Part shown: positions 43,763-52,948 of the stretch, piece after piece
How the letters are laid out: each line of letters begins with the position of its first letter
Position numbering within the stretch: position 1 is the stretch's first letter
Assembly (NCBI RefSeq): GCF_900120195.1
Contig: NZ_LT635539.1
Span: 1,624,649 to 1,688,648, forward strand
Length of the DNA: 64,000 nt
DNA from: Blautia sp. Marseille-P3087
GTDB taxonomy: Bacteria > Bacillota > Clostridia > Lachnospirales > Lachnospiraceae
Direction: 5' to 3'
Made by a program: the position numbers and the translations under genes
Notes under the pieces: generated by a model
Database searches by the model: none
Told to the model about the DNA's origin: nothing
The model's input: only the letters and a program-made list of their open reading frames with translations

Positions 43763-45299
43763 TGACAGCCCCTCCTTTTTCATGTTTCGTCATGAGAAGA
43801 CCGATTCTCTCTTTTGTTGCAGTCCTTCCGTCAACCACTCCGCTGATTCTGCCTCCACAAAGTACGGCAATACGGTCGCAAAGTTCGAGTACCACATCCA
43901 GATCCTCGATTACGCAGACTACAGCAACACCTTTTTTCTTCTGCTCATTGAGAAGCTGATAGATGACATGAGAAGTATTGATATCCACACCACGTGTCGG
44001 GAATGCAACAAGAAGTACCTTCGGGCTCTGTGCGATCTCACGGCCAACCAGAACTTTCTGCACATTTCCACCGGACATCTGACGAACCGGAGCAGAAATA
44101 CTCGGAGTCATAACTTCGAGCTGATCTTTAATCCTTGTGGCCAGTTCTCTCGGTCCTTTACGTTCCAGGAAAGGTCCCTTTCCATTGCGGTAGCTTCGAA
44201 GCATCATATTGTCGGTCATATCCATGTCTCCGACAAGTCCCATACCGATACGGTCTTCCGGGACAAACGCAAGACTGATTCCCGCTTCATTAATAGAAAT
44301 GGAATCCATTTTGGAAAGCTCCATACTTCCGCCATTGTCATCCAGCAGACGGATTGAACCACTTTCCACATCCTGTAATCCGGCAATTGCTTCCAGAAGT
44401 TCCTTCTGTCCGCTTCCTGAAATACCTGCAATACCGAGAATCTCGCCTGTATTGACCGAAAGATCAACATCATCCAGCGTCTTTACATCATCTTTATCTT
44501 TGCAGTTCAGCCCCTCGATCACCAGACGTTTCTTAACATTTTCCGGTTTCGGACGCTCAATATTCAGATCGACCTTAGCGCCTACCATCATCTCGGAAAG
44601 GCTCTGCACATTTGCTTTTGCGGTCTCCACAGTATCAATGTACTGTCCTTTTCGAAGAATTGCCACACGATCCGATAAAGCCAGCACTTCCTGCAGTTTA
44701 TGTGTGATAATGATGATCGCACATCCGTCATCACGCATATTTCGCAAAATATCAAACAGACGGTCGGCTTCCTGCGGTGTCAACACCGCGGTCGGCTCGT
44801 CAAGAATCAGTATTTTCGCACCGCGGTACAACATTTTTACGATTTCTACAGTCTGTTTTTCCGAAACAGACATCTCGTATATTTTTTTTGAAAGATCCAG
44901 ATCAAAACCATATTTATTTACCAGTTTCTGAATATCTTCCGTGATTTTTTTCATATTGAGTCTTGCCTTACCCGGCAGTCCCAATACGATATTCTCGGCT
45001 GCTGTCAACACATCTACAAGCTTAAAGTGCTGATGTACCATACCGATTCCCAGTTCGTAGGAATCTTTTGGTGAACGGATCGTTACTTCTTTACCATTTA
45101 CAAAAATATGTCCCTCATCCGGATAATAAATTCCGTAAATCATATTCATCAGAGTCGTCTTGCCGCTTCCGTTTTCACCTAAGATTGCAAGAATCTCCGA
45201 TTTTCTCAGCGTGAGATTTACATGATCATTCGCCTGGACTGATCCAAAACGCTTGGAAATATCTTTAAGTTCAAGTGCATAAGTTTCTCCCACTGTCAT
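43755..45299 (-). CDS. BMP-type ABC transporter ATPase with two ABC domains
   Basis: A 514-residue protein with two fused ABC domains, typical of nucleoside and ribose-like importers (YufO/NupO class). Domain 1 has Walker A GENGSGKTT (about residue 40), signature MSVSEKQTVEIVKML and Walker B KILILDEPTAVLTPQE. Domain 2 has a relaxed Walker A, GISGSGQKELLEAIAG, and the signature MSGGNVQKVLVGREIAQ. The relaxed second Walker A is usual in this family. The start follows GGAGGGAATGACAGT. It is downstream of the binding-protein gene, from which it is separated by two hairpins, so its expression may be lower. Confidence 0.92.
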   Translation of the reverse strand: MTVGETYALELKDISKRFGSVQANDHVNLTLRKSEILAILGENGSGKTTLMNMIYGIYYPDEGHIFVNGKEVTIRSPKDSYELGIGMVHQHFKLVDVLTAAENIVLGLPGKARLNMKKITEDIQKLVNKYGFDLDLSKKIYEMSVSEKQTVEIVKMLYRGAKILILDEPTAVLTPQEADRLFDILRNMRDDGCAIIIITHKLQEVLALSDRVAILRKGQYIDTVETAKANVQSLSEMMVGAKVDLNIERPKPENVKKRLVIEGLNCKDKDDVKTLDDVDLSVNTGEILGIAGISGSGQKELLEAIAGLQDVESGSIRLLDDNGGSMELSKMDSISINEAGISLAFVPEDRIGMGLVGDMDMTDNMMLRSYRNGKGPFLERKGPRELATRIKDQLEVMTPSISAPVRQMSGGNVQKVLVGREIAQSPKVLLVAFPTRGVDINTSHVIYQLLNEQKKKGVAVVCVIEDLDVVLELCDRIAVLCGGRISGVVDGRTATKERIGLLMTKHEKGGAVNE

Positions 45300-45364
45300 T
45301 CCCTCCTTTTATCCCAGTCATAAAGTCATCCCTTTATGACCTGATTTCCATATCACAAATTGTC

Positions 45365-45416
45365 ATATGTGCAAAAGGAACCTCCATATCCAATCGGAGA
45401 TTTCCTTTACACATAT
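45365..45416 (-). other. Large hairpin between binding-protein and ATPase genes
   Basis: ATATGTG-C-AAAAGGAA-C-CTCC (45365-45388 area) pairs with GGAG-A-TTTCCTTT-A-CACATAT (to 45416) over about 21 bp around a ten-base loop. It lies after the terminator at 45456-45484 in the direction of transcription. It may protect or process the downstream mRNA. Confidence 0.65.
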
Positions 45417-45455
45417 AACAAAAACCAGCATACGCGCCACCTTGATGTGCAAAGT

Positions 45456-45484
45456 AAAAAAGCAGAGCTGCTGGCAAGCAGCTC
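45456..45484 (-). terminator. Terminator after the BMP binding-protein gene
   Basis: On the minus strand GAGCTGCT-TGCC-AGCAGCTC (45484-45465) followed by TGCTTTTTT. As an internal terminator it would allow more binding protein than membrane components to be made, a common arrangement in ABC operons. Confidence 0.85.
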
Positions 45485-45500
45485 CGCCTGTTCAAAAGTC

Positions 45501-46694
45501 TTATTCTGTGATGGATGTAATTCCGTCGATTGCTATATCAAATGCCGGTGCAGAACCATATTCTGATTCATGGAAGTATCCGTCAGAAATGTATTCTGTA
45601 TCACTGCCGTCTTTCTTATAGGTAGTAAGTTCTTTGCCATCTACAGTAAATGTAGAAGTATCAAATACATGAAGGGATCCATCTGCAAGTGCATCTTCAA
45701 CTTCTTTTACTTTTTCATCTGTTCCTTCTGCTACAACTTTCTCATTGAGAGGTGTGATCTTGTCAGCACCCTCGGAGAAGCCTTTGCACCAGTCAGTGTC
45801 GATTGCTGTTCCATCAAGCATGCACTGTACTGCATATGTGTAATATACACCCCAGTCCATAGATGCGGATGTAAGTGCTTCATTCGGAGCAACGGATGTC
45901 ATGTCGATGTTATATCCAACGCAAGGAACACCTGCTGTTTCACAAGCTGTAGGAGCACCTGTAGTATCTGCATGCTGGCTGATCAGGACACATCCGTCAG
46001 AGATCAGTGCATCTGCACATTCTTTTTCGAGGTCAAAGCTTGCCCAGCTGTTTGTGTATTTAACTTCCATAGTTACGGATGGGCATACGCTCTTAGCACC
46101 AAGATAGAAAGAAGTATATCCGGAAATAACCTCTGCATATGGGAATGCACCAACATAACCCATCTTGCAGTTATCTTCTGTAATTGTGCCGTCTTTGATC
46201 ATCTCATTCAGTTTGAGACCGGCAACAACACCGGATACATAACGAGCTTCATAAATATTTGTAAAATAGTTGTGCATATTGGAAAGTCCGCTTGCTGCTG
46301 CCTGAGTTCCTGTTGCATGGCAGAACTGTACGTCCGGATACTCTCCTGCTGCTTCAAGGATATAGGTCTCATGACCGAAGCTGTTTGCAAAAATAATCTG
46401 ACATCCCTGATCTGCAAGGTCTGCTGCTGCATCATAGCATCCTTCGTCTTCACCGATCAGTGTTTTCTCGATAACCTGTGAATCATCAAGTCCAAGATTT
46501 TCTACCATTTCATCAATACCAGCCATATGTGCAGCTGTATAGCCTTCGTTTTCATCACCGATGTAAATCGCACCAATCTTTAAATCTTCTTTTGCAATGC
46601 CTGCACCACTTTCACTGTCGTCACTTGCATATACAGGTGCTGTCATCGTAACTGCCATTGCTGCTGCAAGTCCAATTGCCAATGCTTTTTTCAT
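45501..46694 (-). CDS. BMP-family substrate-binding protein
   Basis: A 397-residue secreted protein of the BMP/PnrA (basic membrane protein) family that binds purine nucleosides or similar ligands. The signal peptide MKKALAIGLAAAMAVTMTAP ends at about residue 23 (VYA); there is no lipobox Cys, although most family members are lipoproteins. The mature part shows KIGAIYIGDENEGYTAAHMA at the N-terminus and GKMGYVGAFPYAEVISGYTS-type sequence (CKMGYVGAFPYAEVISGY) in the middle. ATG 46694 follows GGAGGAAAGAAAG. It is the first gene of the transporter operon; the internal terminator follows. Confidence 0.9.
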   Translation of the reverse strand: MKKALAIGLAAAMAVTMTAPVYASDDSESGAGIAKEDLKIGAIYIGDENEGYTAAHMAGIDEMVENLGLDDSQVIEKTLIGEDEGCYDAAADLADQGCQIIFANSFGHETYILEAAGEYPDVQFCHATGTQAAASGLSNMHNYFTNIYEARYVSGVVAGLKLNEMIKDGTITEDNCKMGYVGAFPYAEVISGYTSFYLGAKSVCPSVTMEVKYTNSWASFDLEKECADALISDGCVLISQHADTTGAPTACETAGVPCVGYNIDMTSVAPNEALTSASMDWGVYYTYAVQCMLDGTAIDTDWCKGFSEGADKITPLNEKVVAEGTDEKVKEVEDALADGSLHVFDTSTFTVDGKELTTYKKDGSDTEYISDGYFHESEYGSAPAFDIAIDGITSITE

Positions 46695-46944
46695 CTTTCT
46701 TTCCTCCATTTCTCCTCTTACTCCTGTTACCGAACAAAAGAGGCACAACAATTTCTGTTACGCCTCTTTGCAAGTGCTTTTACTATACATTCCATTTTGT
46801 GAATTGTCAATAAATTCAAGCAAAAACGCATTATTTATTTGACACCCTAATTTTTTTTGTATACTTATAAGAAAGGAATCAGCAAAATACATTCACTTTA
46901 TTTATTTTTTCATTCCGCTTTGGTTGATTTTTATTTATTGCTTC

Positions 46945-46973
46945 TTGACTTCTTCGCGTTAAAGCGTTATACT
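46945..46973 (+). promoter_or_regulatory. Promoter of the rightward ABC operon
   Basis: TTGACT (46945-46950) and TATACT (46968-46973) with a 17-base spacer. A second possible box, TTGACA at 46839-46844 followed by TATACT at 46860-46865, has only a 15-base spacer and is less convincing. The divergent BMP operon promoter must also lie in 46700-46850. Confidence 0.75.
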
Positions 46974-47028
46974 TTAAAAAGTTAATTCGATTCGGAACGT
47001 GAATCAACAATACAGGAGGACTTAAAAT

Positions 47029-48078
47029 ATGAAAAAGCAGATTTTAGCAGGCGTTCTGTCTGCAACAATGGTAGTTGGCATGGGTGGTGTCAGCGTATTT
47101 GCAGCAGATGGTGCCGACGATAAAACTTATAACATCGGTATCTGCCAGCTCGTACAGCACGAGGCTCTGGATGCTGCAACACAGGGATTCAAAGATGCCA
47201 TTACAGAAGAACTTGGCGACAAAGTGACATTTGATGAACAGAACGCACAGGGTGATTCCAATACCTGTTCTACTATCATCACAGACTTTGTTTCCGATAA
47301 TGTAGACCTGATTCTTGCAAACGCAACTCCTGCTCTTCAGGCAGCTGCAGCAGGTACTGCAGATATCCCGATTCTCGGAACCTCTGTTACAGAATACGGT
47401 GTAGCACTTGACCTTGACGATTTTGACGGAACTGTTGGAAATAATATTTCCGGTACATCAGACCTTGCTCCACTTGAAGATCAGGCAGCAATGCTTAACG
47501 AGCTCTTCCCGGATGCCAAAAATGTCGGACTTGTTTACTGCTCCGCAGAAGCAAACTCCCAGTATCAGGTAGATACAGTAAAAGCAGCTCTTGAAAAATT
47601 GGGTTACACCTGTGAATACTATGCATTCTCAGATTCCAACGATCTTTCTTCCGTAGCTACAACAGCTGCTACAGAAAGTGATGTTATCTACTTACCAACA
47701 GATAACACCGTTGCATCCAACACAGAAATCATCAACAACATCTGCCTTCCGGAGAAAGTTCCGGTAATCGCCGGTGAAGAAGGTATCTGCGAGGGATGCG
47801 GTGTTGCCACTCTTTCCATCAGCTATTATGACCTCGGTGTTGCTACCGGTAAGATGGCTCTGAAAGTTCTGGTAGACGGCGAAGATATTTCCAAAATGCC
47901 GATCGAGTATGCACCACAGTTCACAAAAGAATACAATCCGGAAATCTGTAAAGAACTCGGAATCGAAGTTCCGGATGACTATGTTGCAATCGGTGCAGAC
48001 GCAGAAGAAGAAACTTCTGAGGACGATGCAGATGCTGCAGACGATACAGCAGAAGAAACAACTGAAGAAGCTGAATAA
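47029..48078 (+). CDS. ABC transporter substrate-binding protein (TrpX-like)
   Basis: A 349-residue secreted binding protein of the ABC_sub_bind (TrpX) family. The signal peptide is MKKQILAGVLSATMVVGMGG through VFA (about residue 24), without a lipobox. The mature protein has the family pattern NIGICQLVQHEALDAATQGF near the N-terminus and PVIAGEEGICEGCGVATLSI in the second lobe. Its last 30 residues are an unusual Asp/Glu/Ala/Thr-rich tail (EEETSEDDADAADDTAEETT) that looks disordered. The start follows CAGGAGGACTTAAAAT. Tryptophan or another aromatic compound is a plausible ligand by family, but this is not shown here. Confidence 0.88.
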   Translation: MKKQILAGVLSATMVVGMGGVSVFAADGADDKTYNIGICQLVQHEALDAATQGFKDAITEELGDKVTFDEQNAQGDSNTCSTIITDFVSDNVDLILANATPALQAAAAGTADIPILGTSVTEYGVALDLDDFDGTVGNNISGTSDLAPLEDQAAMLNELFPDAKNVGLVYCSAEANSQYQVDTVKAALEKLGYTCEYYAFSDSNDLSSVATTAATESDVIYLPTDNTVASNTEIINNICLPEKVPVIAGEEGICEGCGVATLSISYYDLGVATGKMALKVLVDGEDISKMPIEYAPQFTKEYNPEICKELGIEVPDDYVAIGADAEEETSEDDADAADDTAEETTEEAE

Positions 48079-48173
48079 TTTTTCTCATAATTAAGCCCAA
48101 AACACAAATTTATACAGACAGCGGGAGAGGAATATCCTTTCTCGCTTTCTGTGTCGTCAGGAGGAATCACAAA

Positions 48174-49094
48174 ATGAATATTCTTAGCTTAGTAAACGCA
48201 CTCCCGGGTGCAGCCGCGCAGGGGCTGATCTGGGGAATCATGGCGATCGGTGTCTATCTTACCTTTCGTATTCTGGATGTTGCCGATCTGACTGTTGACG
48301 GTACCATGTGTACCGGCGGTGCTGTCTGTGTCATGATGTTGATGAGCGGGCATAATATCTGGGTGTCCATGCTTGCCGCTACCGGAGCCGGAATGCTTGC
48401 AGGACTCGCAACCGGAATCTTTCACACCTTCATGGGAATCCCGGCAATCCTCGCCGGAATCCTGACACAGCTTGGTCTCTACTCTGCCAACCTCAAGATC
48501 ATGGGTAAGGCAAATCAGGCAGTCAACGGAAACAAATACAATCTTCTTGTTTCCCTTCGTAATGTAAAAGGTGTTCCATTTTATCAGAATACCATTCTGA
48601 TCGTTGCCATTTTTATCGTCGTGCTGATTGCAATTCTCTACTGGTTCTTCGGAACAGAACTCGGATGTTCACTCCGTTCTACCGGATGTAATCCGAATAT
48701 GTCCCGTGCACAGGGAATCAATACCAATGTATGTAAAGTACTCGGCCTGATGATCTCCAACGGTCTGGTTGCACTTTCCAGTGCACTTCTGGCACAGTAT
48801 CAGGGATTTGCCGATGTTAACATGGGACGTGGAGCAATCGTTATCGGTCTTGCTGCAGTCATCATCGGCGAAGCGATCTTCGGACGTATTTTCCGCAATT
48901 TTGCACTTCGTCTTCTGAGTGTTGCATTCGGTTCTATTCTCTACTATCTGGTACTTCAGACAGTTATCTGGCTCGGAATCGACACTGACCTTCTGAAGAT
49001 GCTGTCTGCACTTGTTGTAGCTGTCTTCCTTGCAGTACCTTACTGGAAAACAAAATATTTTACAAAACCTACGAAACGTGGAGGTAACAACTGA
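48174..49094 (+). CDS. ABC transporter permease (TrpY-like)
   Basis: A 306-residue permease with about nine spans of the branched-chain-amino-acid-transporter type that accompanies TrpX-like binding proteins. It begins LVNALPGAAAQGLIWGIMAI and contains TFRILDVADLTVDGTMCTGG, the conserved DVADLTVDG-type motif of this subfamily, and LRSTGCNPNMSRAQGINTNV, the cytoplasmic coupling loop. The start follows CAGGAGGAATCACAAA. Its stop overlaps the ATPase start as TGATG, so the two are translationally coupled. Confidence 0.9.
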   Translation: MNILSLVNALPGAAAQGLIWGIMAIGVYLTFRILDVADLTVDGTMCTGGAVCVMMLMSGHNIWVSMLAATGAGMLAGLATGIFHTFMGIPAILAGILTQLGLYSANLKIMGKANQAVNGNKYNLLVSLRNVKGVPFYQNTILIVAIFIVVLIAILYWFFGTELGCSLRSTGCNPNMSRAQGINTNVCKVLGLMISNGLVALSSALLAQYQGFADVNMGRGAIVIGLAAVIIGEAIFGRIFRNFALRLLSVAFGSILYYLVLQTVIWLGIDTDLLKMLSALVVAVFLAVPYWKTKYFTKPTKRGGNN

Positions 49095-49888
49095 TGCTTG
49101 AGCTGAAAAACATATATAAAACATTTAATCCGGGAACCATCAATGAAAAAGTGGCTCTGAACGGTCTGAACCTCACACTGAATGAAGGTGATTTTGTTAC
49201 TGTTATCGGTGGTAACGGAGCCGGTAAATCTACCATGCTGAATGCAGTTGCCGGCACATGGCAGGTCGATGAAGGACAGATCATTATCGATGGTATCGAT
49301 GTCACCAAATTATCCGAACACAAAAGAGCCGCATATCTCGGTCGTGTATTTCAGGATCCTATGACCGGAACTGCTGCTACTATGGGAATCGAAGAAAACC
49401 TTGCTCTTGCAAAACGCCGTGGCAAAACACGTTTACTGAAACCGGGAATCACAAAGAAAGAACGTGAAGAATATAAAGAACTGCTGAAAGTTTTAGGTCT
49501 CGGACTGGAAGACCGTCTTACTTCCAAGGTCGGACTTCTCTCCGGTGGACAGCGTCAGGCACTGACACTTCTGATGGCTACACTGCAGAAACCAAAGCTT
49601 CTGCTTCTGGATGAGCATACTGCTGCCCTCGACCCGAAGACCGCAGCCAAAGTACTTGAAATCACAGAAATGATCGTCAACCGTGACCATCTGACAACTA
49701 TGATGATCACTCATAATATGCAGGATGCGATCACACATGGAAATCGTCTGATCATGATGATGGAAGGTAAGATCATTCTGGATATTCAGGGCGAGGAGAA
49801 AAAGAAACTCACCGTGAGAAATCTGCTGGATCAGTTTGAGAAAGCAAGCGGACAGGAGTTTAGTAATGATTCTGCTCTGCTGAGCTAG
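49094..49888 (+). CDS. ABC transporter ATP-binding protein (TrpZ-like)
   Basis: A 264-residue ABC ATPase that completes the three-gene importer. Walker A is GGNGAGKSTML (about residue 38), the Q-loop lies in YLGRVFQDPM, the signature is LLSGGQRQALT, Walker B is KLLLLDEHTAALDP (with His replacing the usual Pro after Glu), and the switch His is in MMITHNMQDAI. His after the catalytic Glu is common in this subfamily. It is the last gene of the operon; 77 bases after its stop the giant hairpin H2 begins. Confidence 0.93.
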   Translation: MLELKNIYKTFNPGTINEKVALNGLNLTLNEGDFVTVIGGNGAGKSTMLNAVAGTWQVDEGQIIIDGIDVTKLSEHKRAAYLGRVFQDPMTGTAATMGIEENLALAKRRGKTRLLKPGITKKEREEYKELLKVLGLGLEDRLTSKVGLLSGGQRQALTLLMATLQKPKLLLLDEHTAALDPKTAAKVLEITEMIVNRDHLTTMMITHNMQDAITHGNRLIMMMEGKIILDIQGEEKKKLTVRNLLDQFEKASGQEFSNDSALLS

Positions 49889-49965
49889 GATGGGAAATAA
49901 GTAAATTTATTGTTTTCACGCATCCTATAAAAATTATATGATTCTTTATGTTATATATGAAATAT

Positions 49966-50153
49966 AAAAAGATATGATTTCGTCAACAGCTTCGAAATCC
50001 GGAAGTGCTAAGGAATAATCCGAATGCTAATTGCATTCATAAAAATCACAAACTCGCTGACGCTCAGACAGTGTGATTTTTATGAATAACGCATCCGGAA
50101 CATTCCTAAGAACTTCTCGGATTTCTGCAGAGGCTGACGAACCATATCTTTTT
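49966..50153 (+). ncRNA. Giant 3' hairpin H2 after the TrpXYZ-like operon
   Basis: A 188-base stem-loop. The outer arm AAAAAGATATGATTTCGTCA (49966-49985) pairs with TGACGAACCATATCTTTTT (50135-50153). Middle parts GAAATCCGGAAG (49994-50005) with CTTCTCGGATTTC (50113-50125) and AAGGAAT with ATTCCT pair next. The inner CATTCATAAAAATCACA (50034-50050) pairs with TGTGATTTTTATGAATA (50072-50088). The loop (50051-50071) is AACTC, GC-TGAC-GC, TCAGACAG, identical to that of H1. A T6 run at the end fits termination, but the length and conserved loop go far beyond a normal terminator. Confidence 0.8.
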
Positions 50154-50520
50154 TAATTACAGGTAGTTGTCGAATGAATCATCTATGTTTTTGTTGCTGA
50201 AATTCGATGCTTTTCTAATCCCTACACAAGCATTTCCCTTAATTTTATTATTTTCAATAACTTCTTATATTTCCCCTTCCATCCGGTGCTCAGCTACCTC
50301 CTGCCCGGAGGGTACCCGGACCACGCGCCGTTCAAAGCAATCTATAATAGGATAATTTCGATGGCGCGCTACACTGCTTCCTTCCCACGCACCACTAGCA
50401 ATAGCGCTGTCCAGGACGATGGGGATTGCTGTAAAAAACGACAAGGCAAAAAAGGATCGGCTGATATTCGCTCTATGACCTATTGTGGTGAGAGAATACT
50501 CGTGCAGGTGCATGTGTATT
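50154..50520. other. Unassigned stretch between hairpins H2 and H3
   Basis: About 370 bases. A minus-strand frame of about 90 codons (50265-50540) and a plus-strand frame of 78 codons exist but lack good starts and ribosome sites, and neither gives a recognisable protein. The G+C-rich part near 50290-50400 differs from the A+T-rich flanks and may be a gene remnant. Confidence 0.4.
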
Positions 50521-50694
50521 AAGTTCCGAAACATCTGCAAGAGTCCACAGAAATACTTGATTATATCCTGGCTGTGTTATGGATCATAAAGTGCAATGTC
50601 TGAGCCGTCAGGCGAGTTTTGCACTTTTGATCCATGTATTTAACAGACAGGGAATAATCTTAGTATTTCTGGACGATGAAGCCGTTTCTGAACT
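50521..50694 (-). ncRNA. Giant 3' hairpin H3 after tex
   Basis: About 174 bases. The arms AAGTTCCGAAAC and CAGAAATACTTGATTAT (from 50521) pair with ATAATCTTAGTATTTCTGG and GTTTCTGAACT (to 50694). The inner TGGATCATAAAGTGCAA (50580-50596) pairs with TTGCACTTTTGATCCA (50619-50634). The loop on the minus strand (50618-50597) reads AACTC, GCC-TGAC-GGC, TCAGACA. It differs from H1 and H2 by one inserted C and one inserted G at facing positions, that is, one extra base pair. It begins 90 bases after the tex stop codon. No U-run follows. Confidence 0.75.
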
Positions 50695-50783
50695 CGATAC
50701 ACATTCATCCTGCACACATCATCCTCACATTTAGTCATTGGCAGCGAATATCTGCCGATCCTTTATATACTATTTACTTTATT

Positions 50784-52937
50784 TTACTTAATCCCCTTCA
50801 TGGACAAGCTGATTCTCTTCTTCTTCATATCCACTCCAAGTACTCTTACATCCACCACATCCCCGACAGAAACTGCCTCAAGCGGATGTTTAATATATCT
50901 CTCACTCATCTCGGAGATATGCACCAGTCCATCCTGATGAACACCGATATCCACAAATGCCCCGAAATCAATGACATTACGGACAGTTCCCTTAAGGATC
51001 ATACCTTCTTTGAGGTCTTTCATATCAAGTACATCTGTACGAAGTACCGGTTTCGGCATCTCATCACGTGGATCTCGTGCCGGTTTTTCCAGTTCTTTTA
51101 CAATATCGCGAAGTGTCGGCTCACCGACTCCCAGCTCTTCTGCAAGCTTCTTATAGTTCTTAATCTGTTTTGAAATACCACTCAGCTTACCGCCCGTAAT
51201 ATCTTCCGGTGTGTATCCAAGCTTTTCAAGAACTTTCTTTGCTGCATCATAGCTTTCCGGATGCACACTTGTCGCATCAAGCGGATTCTTGCCTCCGGTG
51301 ATACGCGCAAAACCTGCACACTGCTCAAACGCTTTCGGTCCGAGTTTCGCTACTTTGAGAAGCTCACGACGGCTTTCAAATCTGCCGTTTTCTTCACGGT
51401 ATGCAACAATATTTTTCGCGATCACTTTACTGATGCCGGAAATGTATTCCAGAAGGGACGCGGAGGCTGTATTCAGGTCCACACCGACTTTATTTACACA
51501 GTCCTCTACAACACCACTTAAAGCTTCGCCAAGCTTCTTCTGGTTCATATCATGCTGATACTGACCGACACCGATAGACTGCGGTGTGATCTTAACCAGC
51601 TCTGCAAGCGGGTCCTGCAGACGTCTTGCGATTGAAGCCGCGCTTCTCTGTCCTACATCAAAATTCGGGAACTCTTCCGTTGCCAGTTTACTTGCAGAAT
51701 ATACGGACGCACCTGCCTCATTTGTGATCACATACTGTACTTTTTCCGGAATCTCTTTGAGAAGTTCTACAATGATCTGTTCAGATTCTCTGGATGCAGT
51801 TCCGTTTCCAAGAGAAATCAGAGATACATTATATTTTTTGATCAGTTTTTTCAGGGTTTCTTTTGCCGCACGTATCTTTGCATCATTTGTCGGTGCAGTC
51901 GGATAAATAACTGTTGTATCAAGAACCTTTCCTGTCTCATCTACAACTGCCAGCTTACAGCCTGTACGGAACGCCGGGTCCCATCCGAGTACCACTTTGC
52001 CAACGATTGGAGGCTGCATCAGAAGCTGTTCCAGATTCTTGCCAAATACATGAATTGCTCCGTCCTCTGCCTTTTCAGTCAGGTCACTTCGGATCTCACG
52101 CTCGATTGCCGGCGCGATCAGACGTTTGTAACTGTCCTCTACAACTTCACGGAGAACTGGCTTTGTGACCGGATTATCTCTGGTGATCACCTGTTTCTGA
52201 AGCCATCCCATTGCCTCGTCTTCCGGTGCACTGATCTTGACAGTGAGCATTTTTTCTTTTTCACCACGGTTCAGCGCAAGCACACGATGTCCTGCAAGTT
52301 TTTTGATCGGTTCTTCAAATTCATAGTACATCTCATAAACAGAAGATTCCTCAGGATTTTTTGCTGCAGATACTACAGTTCCTTTGTCCATGGTAAGTTT
52401 ACGGAGATAGATACGGTAATCCGCTTCATCAGAAATATGCTCTGCGATAATATCTTTTGCGCCATTAATCGCATCTTCTATCGTTTCCACACTTTTTTCT
52501 TCAGATAAAAATGCCTTTGCTTCTTCTTCAAGAGATTTATTTGTCATCTGAAGCATGATGATATTTGCCAGTGGCTCCAGACCTTTTTCTTTTGCTATGA
52601 TTGCACGTGTACGACGTTTCGGACGATAAGGACGATAAAGATCCTCAACGACCACAAGTGTCTGCGCATCCAGAATCTGTTTTTTCAGTTCCGGGGTCAG
52701 CTTTCCCTGTTCCTCGATGCTTCCAAGCACCTGATTTTTCTTGTCTTCCAGATTTCGAAGATAAGTCAGTCTTTCGTGAAGTGTACGAAGCTGTTCATCA
52801 TTCAGAGAACCTGTAGCTTCTTTACGATAACGGGAAATAAAAGGAATTGTGCAGCCCTCATCAATAAGTTTGACAGCTGCCTCCACCTGCCATTTTTCTA
52901 CTTTAAGTTCTCTGGTTATGACCTGAATAATGTCCAT
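50784..52937 (-). CDS. tex: Tex-family RNA-binding transcription accessory protein
   Basis: A 717-residue Tex protein. The N-terminal helical region (about 1-190) begins IIQVITRELKVEKWQVEAAV and contains the hallmark CTIPFISRYRKEATGSLNDE. A YqgF-like RNase H fold (about 320-450) contains VVLGWDPAFRTGCKLAVVDE. Helix-hairpin-helix motifs follow (VGVDLNTASASLLEYISGIS, then NIVAYREENGRFESR). The C-terminal S1 domain (about 645-717) shows KGTVRNVIDFGAFVDIGVHQ. Tex binds nucleic acid and acts at stalled transcription. The DUF975 gene precedes it by 11 bases, so they are co-transcribed. Giant hairpin H3 follows. Confidence 0.96.
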   Translation of the reverse strand: MDIIQVITRELKVEKWQVEAAVKLIDEGCTIPFISRYRKEATGSLNDEQLRTLHERLTYLRNLEDKKNQVLGSIEEQGKLTPELKKQILDAQTLVVVEDLYRPYRPKRRTRAIIAKEKGLEPLANIIMLQMTNKSLEEEAKAFLSEEKSVETIEDAINGAKDIIAEHISDEADYRIYLRKLTMDKGTVVSAAKNPEESSVYEMYYEFEEPIKKLAGHRVLALNRGEKEKMLTVKISAPEDEAMGWLQKQVITRDNPVTKPVLREVVEDSYKRLIAPAIEREIRSDLTEKAEDGAIHVFGKNLEQLLMQPPIVGKVVLGWDPAFRTGCKLAVVDETGKVLDTTVIYPTAPTNDAKIRAAKETLKKLIKKYNVSLISLGNGTASRESEQIIVELLKEIPEKVQYVITNEAGASVYSASKLATEEFPNFDVGQRSAASIARRLQDPLAELVKITPQSIGVGQYQHDMNQKKLGEALSGVVEDCVNKVGVDLNTASASLLEYISGISKVIAKNIVAYREENGRFESRRELLKVAKLGPKAFEQCAGFARITGGKNPLDATSVHPESYDAAKKVLEKLGYTPEDITGGKLSGISKQIKNYKKLAEELGVGEPTLRDIVKELEKPARDPRDEMPKPVLRTDVLDMKDLKEGMILKGTVRNVIDFGAFVDIGVHQDGLVHISEMSERYIKHPLEAVSVGDVVDVRVLGVDMKKKRISLSMKGIK

Positions 52938-52948
52938 TATGTTCTCCT

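Noticed and set aside
50265..50540. Minus-strand frame of about 90 codons between hairpins H2 and H3
   Set aside because: It has no ATG start with a ribosome site and no recognisable protein features, and its 5' end overlaps hairpin H3.
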